Shown here: positions 23,642-31,769 of the stretch, piece after piece
Layout: the number at the start of each line of letters is the position of its first letter
Position numbering within the stretch: the stretch's first letter is position 1
From: Alphaproteobacteria bacterium
GTDB taxonomy: Bacteria > Pseudomonadota > Alphaproteobacteria > UBA9655
Assembly: GCA_021731585.1 (NCBI GenBank)
Contig: JAKFXB010000091.1
Span: forward strand, 1-32,252
Reading direction: 5' to 3'
Length of the DNA stretch: 32,252 nt
Made by a program: the position numbers and the translations under genes
Notes under the pieces: model-generated
Databases searched by the model: none
Seen by the model: the letters and a program-made list of their open reading frames with translations, nothing else
What the model was told of the DNA's origin: nothing

Positions 23642-23929
23642 ATGCCTATTCTTGATGAAAATGGTTTGCTTTCAGAAGCTGAAAAGCAAACCTATTCTGA
23701 GCTTTTGGCAACTTATGGTCATGAACTCCACCATTTTCTTTTAGAAATTGTTGAAGATCAAGAAACAATGGATATGAATGACCTTAGCTATGTGATTGTT
23801 GTTAAGACAACGGCAACCCATCTGGAACATCAAAAATCAAAATCCTATCGTAGTCAGGCGGGGACCGGCACATGGCTTGCAGAGTTTGAAAAAGATTTGA
23901 AGAATGGGGTTTTTCTGTCTGCTGATTAA
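23642..23929 (+). CDS. hypothetical 95-residue protein
   Basis: An acidic cytosolic protein starting MPILDENGLLSEAEKQTYSELL, with a His-rich mid-part (YGHELHHFLLE), an alternating strand (LSYVIVVKTTATHLEHQ) and a Gly/Trp segment (AGTGTWLAEFEKDL). There is no signal peptide or TM helix. AAAAAGG stands just before the ATG at short spacing. It lies downstream of the small lipoprotein and upstream of the MNT-HEPN fusion. No family is recognised. Bases 23930-24126 downstream hold no gene I can support. Confidence 0.5.
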   Translation: MPILDENGLLSEAEKQTYSELLATYGHELHHFLLEIVEDQETMDMNDLSYVIVVKTTATHLEHQKSKSYRSQAGTGTWLAEFEKDLKNGVFLSAD

Positions 23930-24126
23930 TAAAGACATTTTGTAACTATACCAAATATCTCAAAAAGTTTTACTGAATCCCGCTGAGGACATTGGGACTT
24001 CATACTCTTCAAGCTTTGACGTCTCATGGACCTTCCACGGGGTTGTAAATGAAGGGTGCTGGGAACTTGAAATGTTCCTGCGTTGTATCTCTTGCTGTAT
24101 TCAGTATTAAAGATTACACTTTTTTT

Positions 24127-24843
24127 ATGAAGATGAAAGTTACAGATTATGAATTTTTCCAAAAATTAATTGCCCTTCCTTTTATTGAAAGGATATGGGT
24201 CTATGGCTCTCGTGCTCGGGGGGACTTTCAGGAACGCTCTGATATAGATTTAGTCATTGATTCTCCGCATGCCACCCCTTCACAATGGCAAGAAGTTTTA
24301 GATATCCTTGAGAATGCGGATACTTTATTGAAAATAGATTGTGTTAGATTGGATGAAATTGAAAAAAAATCTTCCTTTGAACAACGTTTAAAGGAAGACA
24401 GAGTTTTACTTTTCAAGAGGAAAGGAGATCACGTGACGGACCCTTTATGGATGCAAAATTTTTCTGATTTAGGCGAAGCCTTGGATAGATTAAAAGAAAT
24501 TCTAGAGGCTCCTTTGGATGAGCACCGCTTTATTATGGATGGTACAATTCAGCGTTTTGAATTTTGCATAGAGCTTTTTTGGAAAAATTTTGCGAATTTC
24601 GCAGAAATGGAAGGGAAAGAGGTTTTATCTCCTCGTCAGGCTATTTCCCAGGCTTATCAGATGAAATGGTTTGATAATGAAACCCTTTGGCTTGAAATGC
24701 TTAAGGATCGAAACGTTATGTCTCATACTTATAAAAAAGTTAAAGCCGATGCAGTGTATGAACGCATTAAAGCCTATTACCCAGAAATGAAGATGACTTA
24801 TGAGAGTTTGAAAAAACTCTATCTTAACAAGGTTGAAGAATAA
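24127..24843 (+). CDS. fused MNT nucleotidyltransferase - HEPN protein (MntA-HepT type toxin-antitoxin)
   Basis: A 238-residue fusion. Residues 1-100 are a minimal nucleotidyltransferase: VYGSRARGDFQERSDIDL has the GSx10DxD signature (G27, S28, D39, D41), and KIDCVRLD supplies the third acidic position. Residues 103-238 are a four-helix HEPN domain of the HI0074 type with DRNVMSHTY, the R-x4-H-x-Y motif that is the RNase site and the site AMPylated by MntA in two-gene systems. Normally these are separate genes; here they share one frame. A strong AAAGGAG followed by GTG (24433) at the junction would allow separate translation of the HEPN part. I place the start at the ATG at 24127 by domain alignment; no clear Shine-Dalgarno precedes it. 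The 3' end overlaps the convergent kinase-like gene by 20 bases. Confidence 0.88.
   Translation: MKMKVTDYEFFQKLIALPFIERIWVYGSRARGDFQERSDIDLVIDSPHATPSQWQEVLDILENADTLLKIDCVRLDEIEKKSSFEQRLKEDRVLLFKRKGDHVTDPLWMQNFSDLGEALDRLKEILEAPLDEHRFIMDGTIQRFEFCIELFWKNFANFAEMEGKEVLSPRQAISQAYQMKWFDNETLWLEMLKDRNVMSHTYKKVKADAVYERIKAYYPEMKMTYESLKKLYLNKVEE
24421..24435 (+). promoter_or_regulatory. internal Shine-Dalgarno and GTG for the HEPN domain
   Basis: AAAGGAG (24421-24427), five-base spacer, GTG (24433-24435), in frame with the fusion. Starting here gives a complete 136-residue HEPN protein beginning MTDPLWMQNF. This signal is stronger than the one at the fusion's own start, so it may be a relic of a two-gene operon or still be used. 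Confidence 0.55.
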
Positions 24844-25825
24844 CGCCCGAGCACTCATGGCTAGAGCAAGAAGCTTGTCCATTTAAGCCAGGATATCCCA
24901 ATTGTTGCATTCCTGTCATCAGTTGATTGCGGGCCTCTTTTAACTCTGTTAAACGAATATGAAATCCATCTCCTTTACTGGCTCTTTCGAAAAAGTCCTG
25001 AATAGGTTTAGGAAAGACCAATCGCTCCATTCCAGAACTACCTTGAGATCCTAGCAAGCGAAACATCGCCAAACAAAATTCGTCCGGAATATAGTCCTTG
25101 CCTTTTGGTGTATAGTCCCCCGTCTCTAGATCAACAAAAATGACCTTCGGCTCTTCTGGAGAATCGTCAATGATAAATATACTCTTAAAATCAAACTCTC
25201 GGGGATTTCCTTCATATTTAACACACCGTTCGAGCTCTACAAGAAAAGCATCTAAAAGTCTTAAGTTATGAGGCCACTTCTTATACTCAACATTATTTTG
25301 ATTATCAATTGTAACACCAAGTCGCTCTTCATCTAAATAATATTCAGAAAGAGGTGTGCCCATGATGAAAGGAGTATAAATATAATATTGAGAGTCTTTT
25401 ACAAAACAAGCATAGCACCGCCCAAGGTTTCTAAAGGCTTTATACTCACTTGTCCGTACTGGCGTCTTAAGGGCTGTATAATAACCTGTCGGTAGATGTC
25501 GGGCGAGACACACGCGTCCTTCTTCCCCCATTCCAATGAGAAGGCGGTTATCATAAGCAAAGTCGCCCATCCGAACCTGCTGTTGACTATCAGTCATTTG
25601 TATGGCGGAGAGAAAGTCTTCTTTTGAAACAAAACTTGCTTTGTTTGTTTCATAAAGTTGATCCAAAACAGATTCTGGTAATTCCTTGGAGAGACGATGT
25701 TTCCAGGGGTCATCTGCCGCTGAATCTAATGTTGGGCTTTCCCATTCAGTATGAAAAGCATAACTCCTTAGATTAAAGAGTACGCTGAGGAAAATAAGAA
25801 ATAAAATAAACCTAAAACTTCTCAC
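24824..25825 (-). CDS. exported protein-kinase-like protein
   Basis: A 333-residue protein with an N-terminal signal peptide (RSFRFILFLIFLSVLFNLRSYA, residues 2-23). Residues 88-245 look like a kinase fold: glycine loop IGMGEEGRV (G98, G100, G103), a VAIK-like TALK with Lys120, a possible helix-C Glu127, hinge YIYTPFIMGTPLSEYY, a catalytic-loop-like EFDFKSIFII (Asp212, Lys214) and VIFVDLETG (Asp232) in place of DFG. The HRD His/Arg and catalytic-loop Asn are not conserved, so it may be atypical or inactive. The C terminus has four cysteines. The GTG start, with AAGGGA ahead, overlaps the RND pump stop (GTGA), so it is coupled to pump 2. The function is unknown; an exported effector is possible. 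Confidence 0.65.
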   Translation of the reverse strand: MRSFRFILFLIFLSVLFNLRSYAFHTEWESPTLDSAADDPWKHRLSKELPESVLDQLYETNKASFVSKEDFLSAIQMTDSQQQVRMGDFAYDNRLLIGMGEEGRVCLARHLPTGYYTALKTPVRTSEYKAFRNLGRCYACFVKDSQYYIYTPFIMGTPLSEYYLDEERLGVTIDNQNNVEYKKWPHNLRLLDAFLVELERCVKYEGNPREFDFKSIFIIDDSPEEPKVIFVDLETGDYTPKGKDYIPDEFCLAMFRLLGSQGSSGMERLVFPKPIQDFFERASKGDGFHIRLTELKEARNQLMTGMQQLGYPGLNGQASCSSHECSGVILQPC

Positions 25826-28800
25826 TGTCTTCCCTTCACAAGCCGATAGACAAAGGGTACGGCATAAAGGGTAAAGAAGGTACCTCCTAGGAGGCCTCCC
25901 ACCAGGACCCAGCCAATTTGTTGGCGGCTTTCAGCTCCAGCCCCCATAGCAAGGGCAAGGGGAATGGCGCCCAGGGCCATAGCGCCTGTGGTCATTAAAA
26001 TAGGGCGAAAGCGCAGAAGAGTCGCCTTTTGAATCGCCTCCGTCACAGAAAGCCCTTTGAGGCGTTCTTTGTTCGCAAAATCAACAATCAAAATCCCATG
26101 CTTTGTAATGAGCCCCACCAGGGTCACAAGGCCGATTTGACTAAAGATATTAAGGGTGCCGTCCGTAAGATAAAGGGCAAGAAGGCCACCCACCATGGAC
26201 AGGGGAACCGTTACCATAATGAGAAGTGGGTCAATCAAGCTATCAAATTGAATGGCTAAAACAAGGTAGATAAATAAGAGGGCTGCCGCAAACATGACGT
26301 ACATGTCCATTTTTGATTGCAAGAATTTGCGCAAATTGCCAACAGGTTCATAATGTAGGGAAGGGGAGAGTTGCTTTTGGAGGGCCGCATTCACGGCATT
26401 TAAGCCTTCTTGAAGGGAATAGCCTGGATTTAACTCTGCGTTGAGAACGGTTGAGCGCATTTTATTCATATGTTTTAAATCCCCAGGAATAGCAACCTCT
26501 TTAAGGGTGATCAGATTACTGAGGGGGATGTTGCCAAGGGATGGTGTATCTTGAAAAGCATTCACATAAAAATTACCGATATCCTCCATGCTTCTTTTAT
26601 GGCCTTCAACGGATTGGACAACGACATCATAGTTTTTACCCTCTTTTTGAAAGGTGGTGACGCTGGATCCGCTTAACATTACTTCTAAGGCGCGCGCTAA
26701 ATCCTTTATCTTAACGCCCAAAAGAGAAGCTTTGTTACGATCAATTTGAACATTTAATTGAGGCGTACCAAGATAAAGCCCATGGCTGACGGAATCAAAA
26801 ATAGGAGATTGTTTTAGAGTTTTAACCAGCTTATCCGCTTCGGCTTCAAGAAATTCATAGGACTTTGTGGTCTTAAGGGCCATTTCAATCGAAGCTTGTC
26901 CGCCTGCAAGAAGACCTTTCATGGGAAAAATGGAAACATCTACGCCAGGGATTGCTTTGGCCTTTTGTCTTAACTCTTGAATAATATCTGTTTGGCTTCG
27001 GGAGCGTTGATCCCACGGTTTCAGACGAATGCCTCCCCAAATGCCAGACCGCTGCGCCACCGCCCACAAGGAGGCCTGCTCAGGAGTTGATGAGAGTAGC
27101 TCTTCCATTTGAAGAGCATAAGGAGTCATTGATTCTAAGGTCGCGCCCTTCGGCCCTTGGACCCAAGCCCGGATAAGGGATTGATCTTCTTGAGGGGCAA
27201 GTTCAGAAGGCATGACATAAAAGAGAATACCACCGGCGATGAGGGTAAGGGCAAGAAGGCTGCCAAGGAGTTTGGGGCGGGCAAGTCCTTTTTGAAGACT
27301 CGCTTGGTATCTTTTGCTAAGTCCTTCAATAACCCCTTCAATAAAGCGTGAAAACCGAGAACGACTTTCTAGATTTTTAGGCTTTAAAAGACGGGAGCAC
27401 ATCATGGGAGATAAGGTTAAAGCCACAACGCCAGAGATAAGAACGGCTCCCGCAAGAGATACTGCAAATTCCGCAAAGAGTTTTCCTGTAAGTCCCTGAA
27501 TGAAAGCAATGGGGGCATAAACACTGGCAAGGGTGAGTGTCATGACAATGACAGCAAAGGCAACTTCTCGACTTCCTTTGAGGGCTGCGTCCATAGGCGC
27601 AAGTCCTTCCTCAATATGACGATGGATATTTTCGAGAACCACGATCGCATCATCCACAACAAGGCCTATGGCAAGGACCATGGCTAAAAGCGTAATGGTA
27701 TTAATGGAACATCCAAAAAGGTAAAGGAAAACAAAAGATCCAATGAGGGAAACGGGGATCGTCAGCAAAGGAATCAGCGTGGCACGCGCCGAATGGAGGA
27801 AGAAGAAAACAATCAAAAGAACAAGAATAATCGATTCTACTATTGCTCTTTGAACAGCTTTAATGGAAGCATCAATGAACATTGAAAAGTCATAGCCAAT
27901 ATCAACTTTCATTCCTTGAGGAAGGGAAGGCGCCATTTGTAAAATGAAATCTTTTATAGTATGGGAGATGGAGAGGACATTGCCGTCCGCCCGCTTCTTT
28001 ATTCCCATAAAAACGGCAGGGCTTTTGTTATATCGGGGGAGCCATTCATTTTCACGAGAATCTTTGTCAAAGGTAATGCTGGCAATATCCTTGAGGTAAA
28101 TAAGGGATCCTTTATCTCCGCGAACAACTAACTCACTCATTTCCTCAGGGGTATTTAATCCCGAGTCCACCACAATGTTAACATATCGCTGTCCTTTAAC
28201 GATGCTTCCCCCGGGAAATTCTCGGCTATTGTCTTCAAGAGCATTAATCACATCCGTGACTGAAACGTTATGGGCCTTCATTTTTTCACGATCCAAACGA
28301 ACCTGCATCGTTACAGCATTCCCATAAATGTCAGCACTACCAACGCCGGGGATAGTCTCAAAAGTTCCCTTTAAATTACGATCAGCATAATCAGTGAGAT
28401 CTGTTTCAGGATGGGTCTGACTTGTGAGAGTCAGATACATAAAGGGATCTTTTGACTCAGAGCTTTTGATAACGACAGGTGAGTCAGCCTCTTCTGGTAA
28501 ATCGCTGACGACTTGAGAAATACGTTCACGCACATCGGAAGCGGCGTCAGAGAGGGAGACTTCAGGACGCAAAAAAAGATTAATATGGCTGCTGCCTGTA
28601 TTACTGGAGGACTCCATGTAATCAAGGCCAGGAATACCTGCAAGCGTATCTTCTAAAAATGTTGTGATTTTAGATTCAACGATATTCGCAGCTGCCCCCG
28701 AGTAATTAGTTTCAACTATGAGAACCTGTTCTTCAACGTCAGGATATTGTTGTAGGCCAAGGTTCATATAGGATAACAGGCCAACAATGATAATAATCAG

Positions 28801-28854
28801 GCTGAGGGCAATTGAAAAAATAGGCCGTTTAATCGCTACATCCGTAATAAACAT
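25822..28854 (-). CDS. RND efflux pump, inner-membrane transporter (HAE1 type), pump 2
   Basis: A 1010-residue HAE1-type exporter with the same two-repeat architecture as pump 1. TM1 is FITDVAIKRPIFSIALSLIII. TM4 has the Asp pair in LVVDDAIVVLENIHRHIEEG, and TM10 has Lys in VGLITKHGILIVDFAN. The second half ends FRPILMTTGAMALGAIPLALAMGAGAESRQQIG. It is clearly homologous to, but diverged from, the 4809-7913 pump, so it is probably not a recent duplicate. It follows the adaptor gene by 19 bases and overlaps the downstream kinase-like gene by four. AAGGAA precedes the ATG. Confidence 0.93.
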   Translation of the reverse strand: MFITDVAIKRPIFSIALSLIIIIVGLLSYMNLGLQQYPDVEEQVLIVETNYSGAAANIVESKITTFLEDTLAGIPGLDYMESSSNTGSSHINLFLRPEVSLSDAASDVRERISQVVSDLPEEADSPVVIKSSESKDPFMYLTLTSQTHPETDLTDYADRNLKGTFETIPGVGSADIYGNAVTMQVRLDREKMKAHNVSVTDVINALEDNSREFPGGSIVKGQRYVNIVVDSGLNTPEEMSELVVRGDKGSLIYLKDIASITFDKDSRENEWLPRYNKSPAVFMGIKKRADGNVLSISHTIKDFILQMAPSLPQGMKVDIGYDFSMFIDASIKAVQRAIVESIILVLLIVFFFLHSARATLIPLLTIPVSLIGSFVFLYLFGCSINTITLLAMVLAIGLVVDDAIVVLENIHRHIEEGLAPMDAALKGSREVAFAVIVMTLTLASVYAPIAFIQGLTGKLFAEFAVSLAGAVLISGVVALTLSPMMCSRLLKPKNLESRSRFSRFIEGVIEGLSKRYQASLQKGLARPKLLGSLLALTLIAGGILFYVMPSELAPQEDQSLIRAWVQGPKGATLESMTPYALQMEELLSSTPEQASLWAVAQRSGIWGGIRLKPWDQRSRSQTDIIQELRQKAKAIPGVDVSIFPMKGLLAGGQASIEMALKTTKSYEFLEAEADKLVKTLKQSPIFDSVSHGLYLGTPQLNVQIDRNKASLLGVKIKDLARALEVMLSGSSVTTFQKEGKNYDVVVQSVEGHKRSMEDIGNFYVNAFQDTPSLGNIPLSNLITLKEVAIPGDLKHMNKMRSTVLNAELNPGYSLQEGLNAVNAALQKQLSPSLHYEPVGNLRKFLQSKMDMYVMFAAALLFIYLVLAIQFDSLIDPLLIMVTVPLSMVGGLLALYLTDGTLNIFSQIGLVTLVGLITKHGILIVDFANKERLKGLSVTEAIQKATLLRFRPILMTTGAMALGAIPLALAMGAGAESRQQIGWVLVGGLLGGTFFTLYAVPFVYRLVKGRQ

Positions 28855-28873
28855 GACAACTTTTCCTTAAGGC

Positions 28874-29884
28874 CTAGGGTTTTGATGCAACGGTGATGAT
28901 TGAGCCATCTTGAATTTTATCCTGTCCTTCAAGAACGATAGAGTCTCCTTTAGTAAGACCCGAGAGGATTTCGGCTTGATCGGCAGTGCGCTGGCCCAAA
29001 GTAACTTTCGTGAGAATCGCTTTGTTCCCTACTTTTTTATAGACATAGCTTCCCGTAGGACGAATCACTAGCGCTTGCTCAGGAACAAAAAGAGAATTTT
29101 TTGTGTTGAGAGTGGTTTTTAATTCTGCACAGGCGTAAAGGCCAGGGATGAGCTTTTTATCCTCATTGGGAAATGTTGCAAATATCATAACGCTACGGGT
29201 CGATTCATCAACAGCCGGCTCAATGGCTTCAACGGTGCCCGTAAAAGTCGTGCCCGGGTAAACATCAGTTGTTGCAAGGATTTTGTCGCCAACTTTTATA
29301 AGGGGAATTTCTTTTTGAGGAAGCGTAAATTTGAGGCGAATAGGCGTTATATCTTGAATACGCACCAAAAAATCTCCTTCAATAACATAAGAGCCTTTCC
29401 CAACTTTTCTTTCCGAGAGAGCGCCATCGAAAGGAGCGAGAATCTTAGTCTTTTCAAGCTGTTCCTTCGCAAGAATCAAATCAGCTTCGGAAGATTTAAC
29501 ATCCGTTTCGGCCATTTCTAAATCTTGGAGACTCGCAAACTTTCTTATTGCAAGTTCCTGTTTACGTTTAAGAATATTTCTGTTTTTTTGAAGTGTAGAT
29601 TCAGCCTTTTTGACGTTGGCTTGCTGCTCCTCATTGTGAATTGTAAAAAGTGTTTGATCGGGCTTTGCAAACTCACCTTCTTTGAAATGCACAGTTTGAA
29701 TTCGCCCTGCAACTTCTGCCTTTAAAGTCACATCATTGTAGGCACTGAATGTCCCCACACCTGTAATAGAAGGGTTAAGAACACCCTCCTTAACTTGTGT
29801 GATAATGACCGTTTGTGCCTGTTCATCAGCATGCGCAGGGCGTAAAGCAACGATCATAAGAATGAGAGCGAGAGCGCGAAACAT
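28874..29884 (-). CDS. RND pump 2 periplasmic adaptor
   Basis: A 336-residue membrane fusion protein. Unlike adaptor 1 it has a cleavable signal peptide (FRALALILMIVALRPAHA|DE, about residue 19) and no lipobox. The lipoyl halves are TLKAEVAGRIQTVHFKEGEFAKPDQTLF (about 52-80) and APFDGALSERKVGKGSYV (about 150-168) around a helical hairpin with SLQDLEMAE. A beta-barrel and membrane-proximal domain follow, with PGTTFTGTVEAIEPAVDESTRSV. AAAGGG precedes the ATG. It is the first gene of the adaptor-pump-kinase-like operon. The 70-bp divergent gap to tatD (29885-29954) has a TATACT -10-like hexamer. Confidence 0.92.
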   Translation of the reverse strand: MFRALALILMIVALRPAHADEQAQTVIITQVKEGVLNPSITGVGTFSAYNDVTLKAEVAGRIQTVHFKEGEFAKPDQTLFTIHNEEQQANVKKAESTLQKNRNILKRKQELAIRKFASLQDLEMAETDVKSSEADLILAKEQLEKTKILAPFDGALSERKVGKGSYVIEGDFLVRIQDITPIRLKFTLPQKEIPLIKVGDKILATTDVYPGTTFTGTVEAIEPAVDESTRSVMIFATFPNEDKKLIPGLYACAELKTTLNTKNSLFVPEQALVIRPTGSYVYKKVGNKAILTKVTLGQRTADQAEILSGLTKGDSIVLEGQDKIQDGSIITVASKP

Positions 29885-29954
29885 GAAATACCCTTTAAGA
29901 AAATTTAATTTGTTGTGTATACTATCGAATAATTTAATTTAAGGAAAGAACAGA

Positions 29955-30746
29955 ATGTTTCTTATCGATAGCCATTGTCATCTTGATTATGACCCCATGG
30001 CCAGTGATATTGAAGGAACCTTGAAGCGGGCTCAAAGTAAAGGGGTTGATCTCTTTTTGACCATTTGCACTGACGTTCCAAAGATCCCTGTCGTGACTTC
30101 CCTTGCGGAAAGTGACGAGCGAATTTTTGCCTCCGTAGGAGTACACCCCCATGAAGCAGAAAAAGTGGATAAGAATAGTGATCTTTTTAAACTTTTGACG
30201 GAAGCAGCCCAGCATCCTCGGGTTGTGGCTTTTGGAGAAACAGGTCTAGATTATTATTACGCTCATAGTCCCAAGGACGAACAGAAAAAAGCTTTTAAGG
30301 CCCATATAAAAGCTGCTCTTGCAGCTGACCTTCCTTTGATCGTTCATACGCGGGATGCGGAAGAGGATACTCTTGAGCTTTTAAAAACTATAGGGCAGGG
30401 GAGAGTCCGAGGGCTTATTCATTGTTTTACAGGAAGTGAAAAGCTAAGGGATCAGGCTCTCGATCTTGGTTTTTATATCTCAATCTCAGGAATTATTACT
30501 TTTCAGAAAACCTCCTCCTTAAGAGACGTCGTTAAGGACGTTCCCTTAAACCGTTTATTGGTTGAAACCGATGCGCCTTTTCTTGCCCCGGAGCCCTATC
30601 GCGGAAAACCCAATGAGCCGGCCTATGTTGTGGAAACCGCTAAAAAGCTAGCAGAGCTTAAAGCCGTTAGTTTCAATCAATTGTGTGAGCAGACCAGTCA
30701 AAACTTTTTAACATTATTTTCAAAGGTAAAATTATCATGCGCGTAA
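29955..30746 (+). CDS. tatD: TatD family metal-dependent deoxyribonuclease
   Basis: A 263-residue TIM-barrel hydrolase. Metal ligands are visible: DSHCHLD at the N terminus (H7, H9), the Glu in AFGETGLDYYY (about 95), LIVHTRDAEEDTL (His about 130), GLIHCFTGS (His about 155) and LLVETDAPFLAPEPYRGKPNEPAYV (Asp about 206). TatD-type proteins act as 3'-5' DNases or D-tyrosyl-tRNA deacylase-like hydrolases. AAGGAAAG precedes the ATG. Its end overlaps the next gene by 10 bases, a pairing often seen with metS/tatD/MBL-hydrolase clusters in Alphaproteobacteria. Confidence 0.93.
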   Translation: MFLIDSHCHLDYDPMASDIEGTLKRAQSKGVDLFLTICTDVPKIPVVTSLAESDERIFASVGVHPHEAEKVDKNSDLFKLLTEAAQHPRVVAFGETGLDYYYAHSPKDEQKKAFKAHIKAALAADLPLIVHTRDAEEDTLELLKTIGQGRVRGLIHCFTGSEKLRDQALDLGFYISISGIITFQKTSSLRDVVKDVPLNRLLVETDAPFLAPEPYRGKPNEPAYVVETAKKLAELKAVSFNQLCEQTSQNFLTLFSKVKLSCA

Positions 30747-31501
30747 CTATTTTAGGCTGTGGCGCTTCCGAAGGCGTTCCTGTTGTGACGGGAAGATGGG
30801 GAGAATGTGATCCCGCTAATCCCAAAAATGTACGCACCCGCGCGTCTATAGTAGTGCAACAGGATGAAACAACGCTTTTAGTAGACACCTCCCCCGATCT
30901 TCGTATGCAGCTGCTTTCCACGAGCATAGGAAGACCAGACGCCATTCTCTATACCCATGATCATGCGGACCATACCCATGGCATTAATGATGTGCGTGCC
31001 TTTACTTATGGGAATAAAATCCCGATTCCTATTTATAGTGATGCCCATACTATTGAGTCCATCAAAAGACGTTTTGCTTATGCTTTTCCCTCAGAAACCC
31101 TAAAACCAGATATCTATTATGCTTTTCTCACAGCGAATATTGTAGAAGCGCCCTTTCAAATTGGTGGTATTTCCGTTGTTCCTTTTTTACAAGGTCATGG
31201 TTATTCGACGACAGTCGGATATAGGTTTGAAAAAATCGCCTATTCCACGGATGTAGTTGAACTTGATGAGGCTGCTTTTAAGGTTTTAGAAGGAGTGGAT
31301 GTGTGGATTGTAGACTGCATTTCAAGGGACCCGCGCCCCAGTCATTCCCATCTTGAACAAACCTTAAAATGGATCGAAAGGGTCAAGCCCAAGAGGGCCT
31401 ATTTAACCCATATGTCAGCTCTTCTTGATTATGAGGCGCTTCTTAAAGAGCTTCCTAAAGGTGTTGAACCTGCCTACGATGGCCTTGTAATTGAGGTTTG
31501 A
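30737..31501 (+). CDS. PhnP-like metallo-beta-lactamase-fold phosphodiesterase
   Basis: A 254-residue MBL-fold hydrolase. The N terminus VTILGCGASEGVPVV and Cys-containing GECDPANPKNVRTRAS resemble PhnP-type cyclic phosphodiesterases. The metal motif is THDHADH (H74, H76, D78, H79). Further ligand regions are FLQGHGYSTTVGYRF, YSTDVVELDE and SHSHLEQTL with THMS near the end. It overlaps tatD by 10 bases and is coexpressed with it. A role in nucleotide or cyclic-phosphate turnover is likely; phosphonate genes are absent, so a true PhnP role is not supported. Bases 31502-31769 that follow are AT-rich and hold no other gene I can support. Confidence 0.88.
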   Translation: MRVTILGCGASEGVPVVTGRWGECDPANPKNVRTRASIVVQQDETTLLVDTSPDLRMQLLSTSIGRPDAILYTHDHADHTHGINDVRAFTYGNKIPIPIYSDAHTIESIKRRFAYAFPSETLKPDIYYAFLTANIVEAPFQIGGISVVPFLQGHGYSTTVGYRFEKIAYSTDVVELDEAAFKVLEGVDVWIVDCISRDPRPSHSHLEQTLKWIERVKPKRAYLTHMSALLDYEALLKELPKGVEPAYDGLVIEV

Positions 31502-31769
31502 TATTTAAATTTTTTTAACTTTCAATAGGTTGAAAAAATGATTAATAAATGAAAGGAAAATGGATAAATAGAGGTTGTTTTTATATTTAATGTTTGTTAA
31601 ATAGCCTCATGTAAATTTTGAATGACTCATTGTTCTTTAGGTTAATGGCTACGGTAGGATTGTTAACTAAGTTGACGATGCCCCTTGAGTTTGTTACAGG
31701 CTGTCTCTCAGCTTACTTCCAAAATTTGGATATAAAGCCACTATTTTAAAGTCAGATAAGGACCCAATA

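Noticed and set aside
23926-24162. Minus-strand 78-codon frame in the gap before the MNT-HEPN fusion
   Set aside because: No ribosome site, partly antisense to the fusion gene, and no recognisable domain; it could be an old repeat remnant but nothing in the sequence supports that.
31672-31700. TTGACG / TACAGG promoter for the beta-lactamase
   Set aside because: The -35 is good with 17-bp spacing but the -10 matches at only half its positions; not strong enough to list as a feature.
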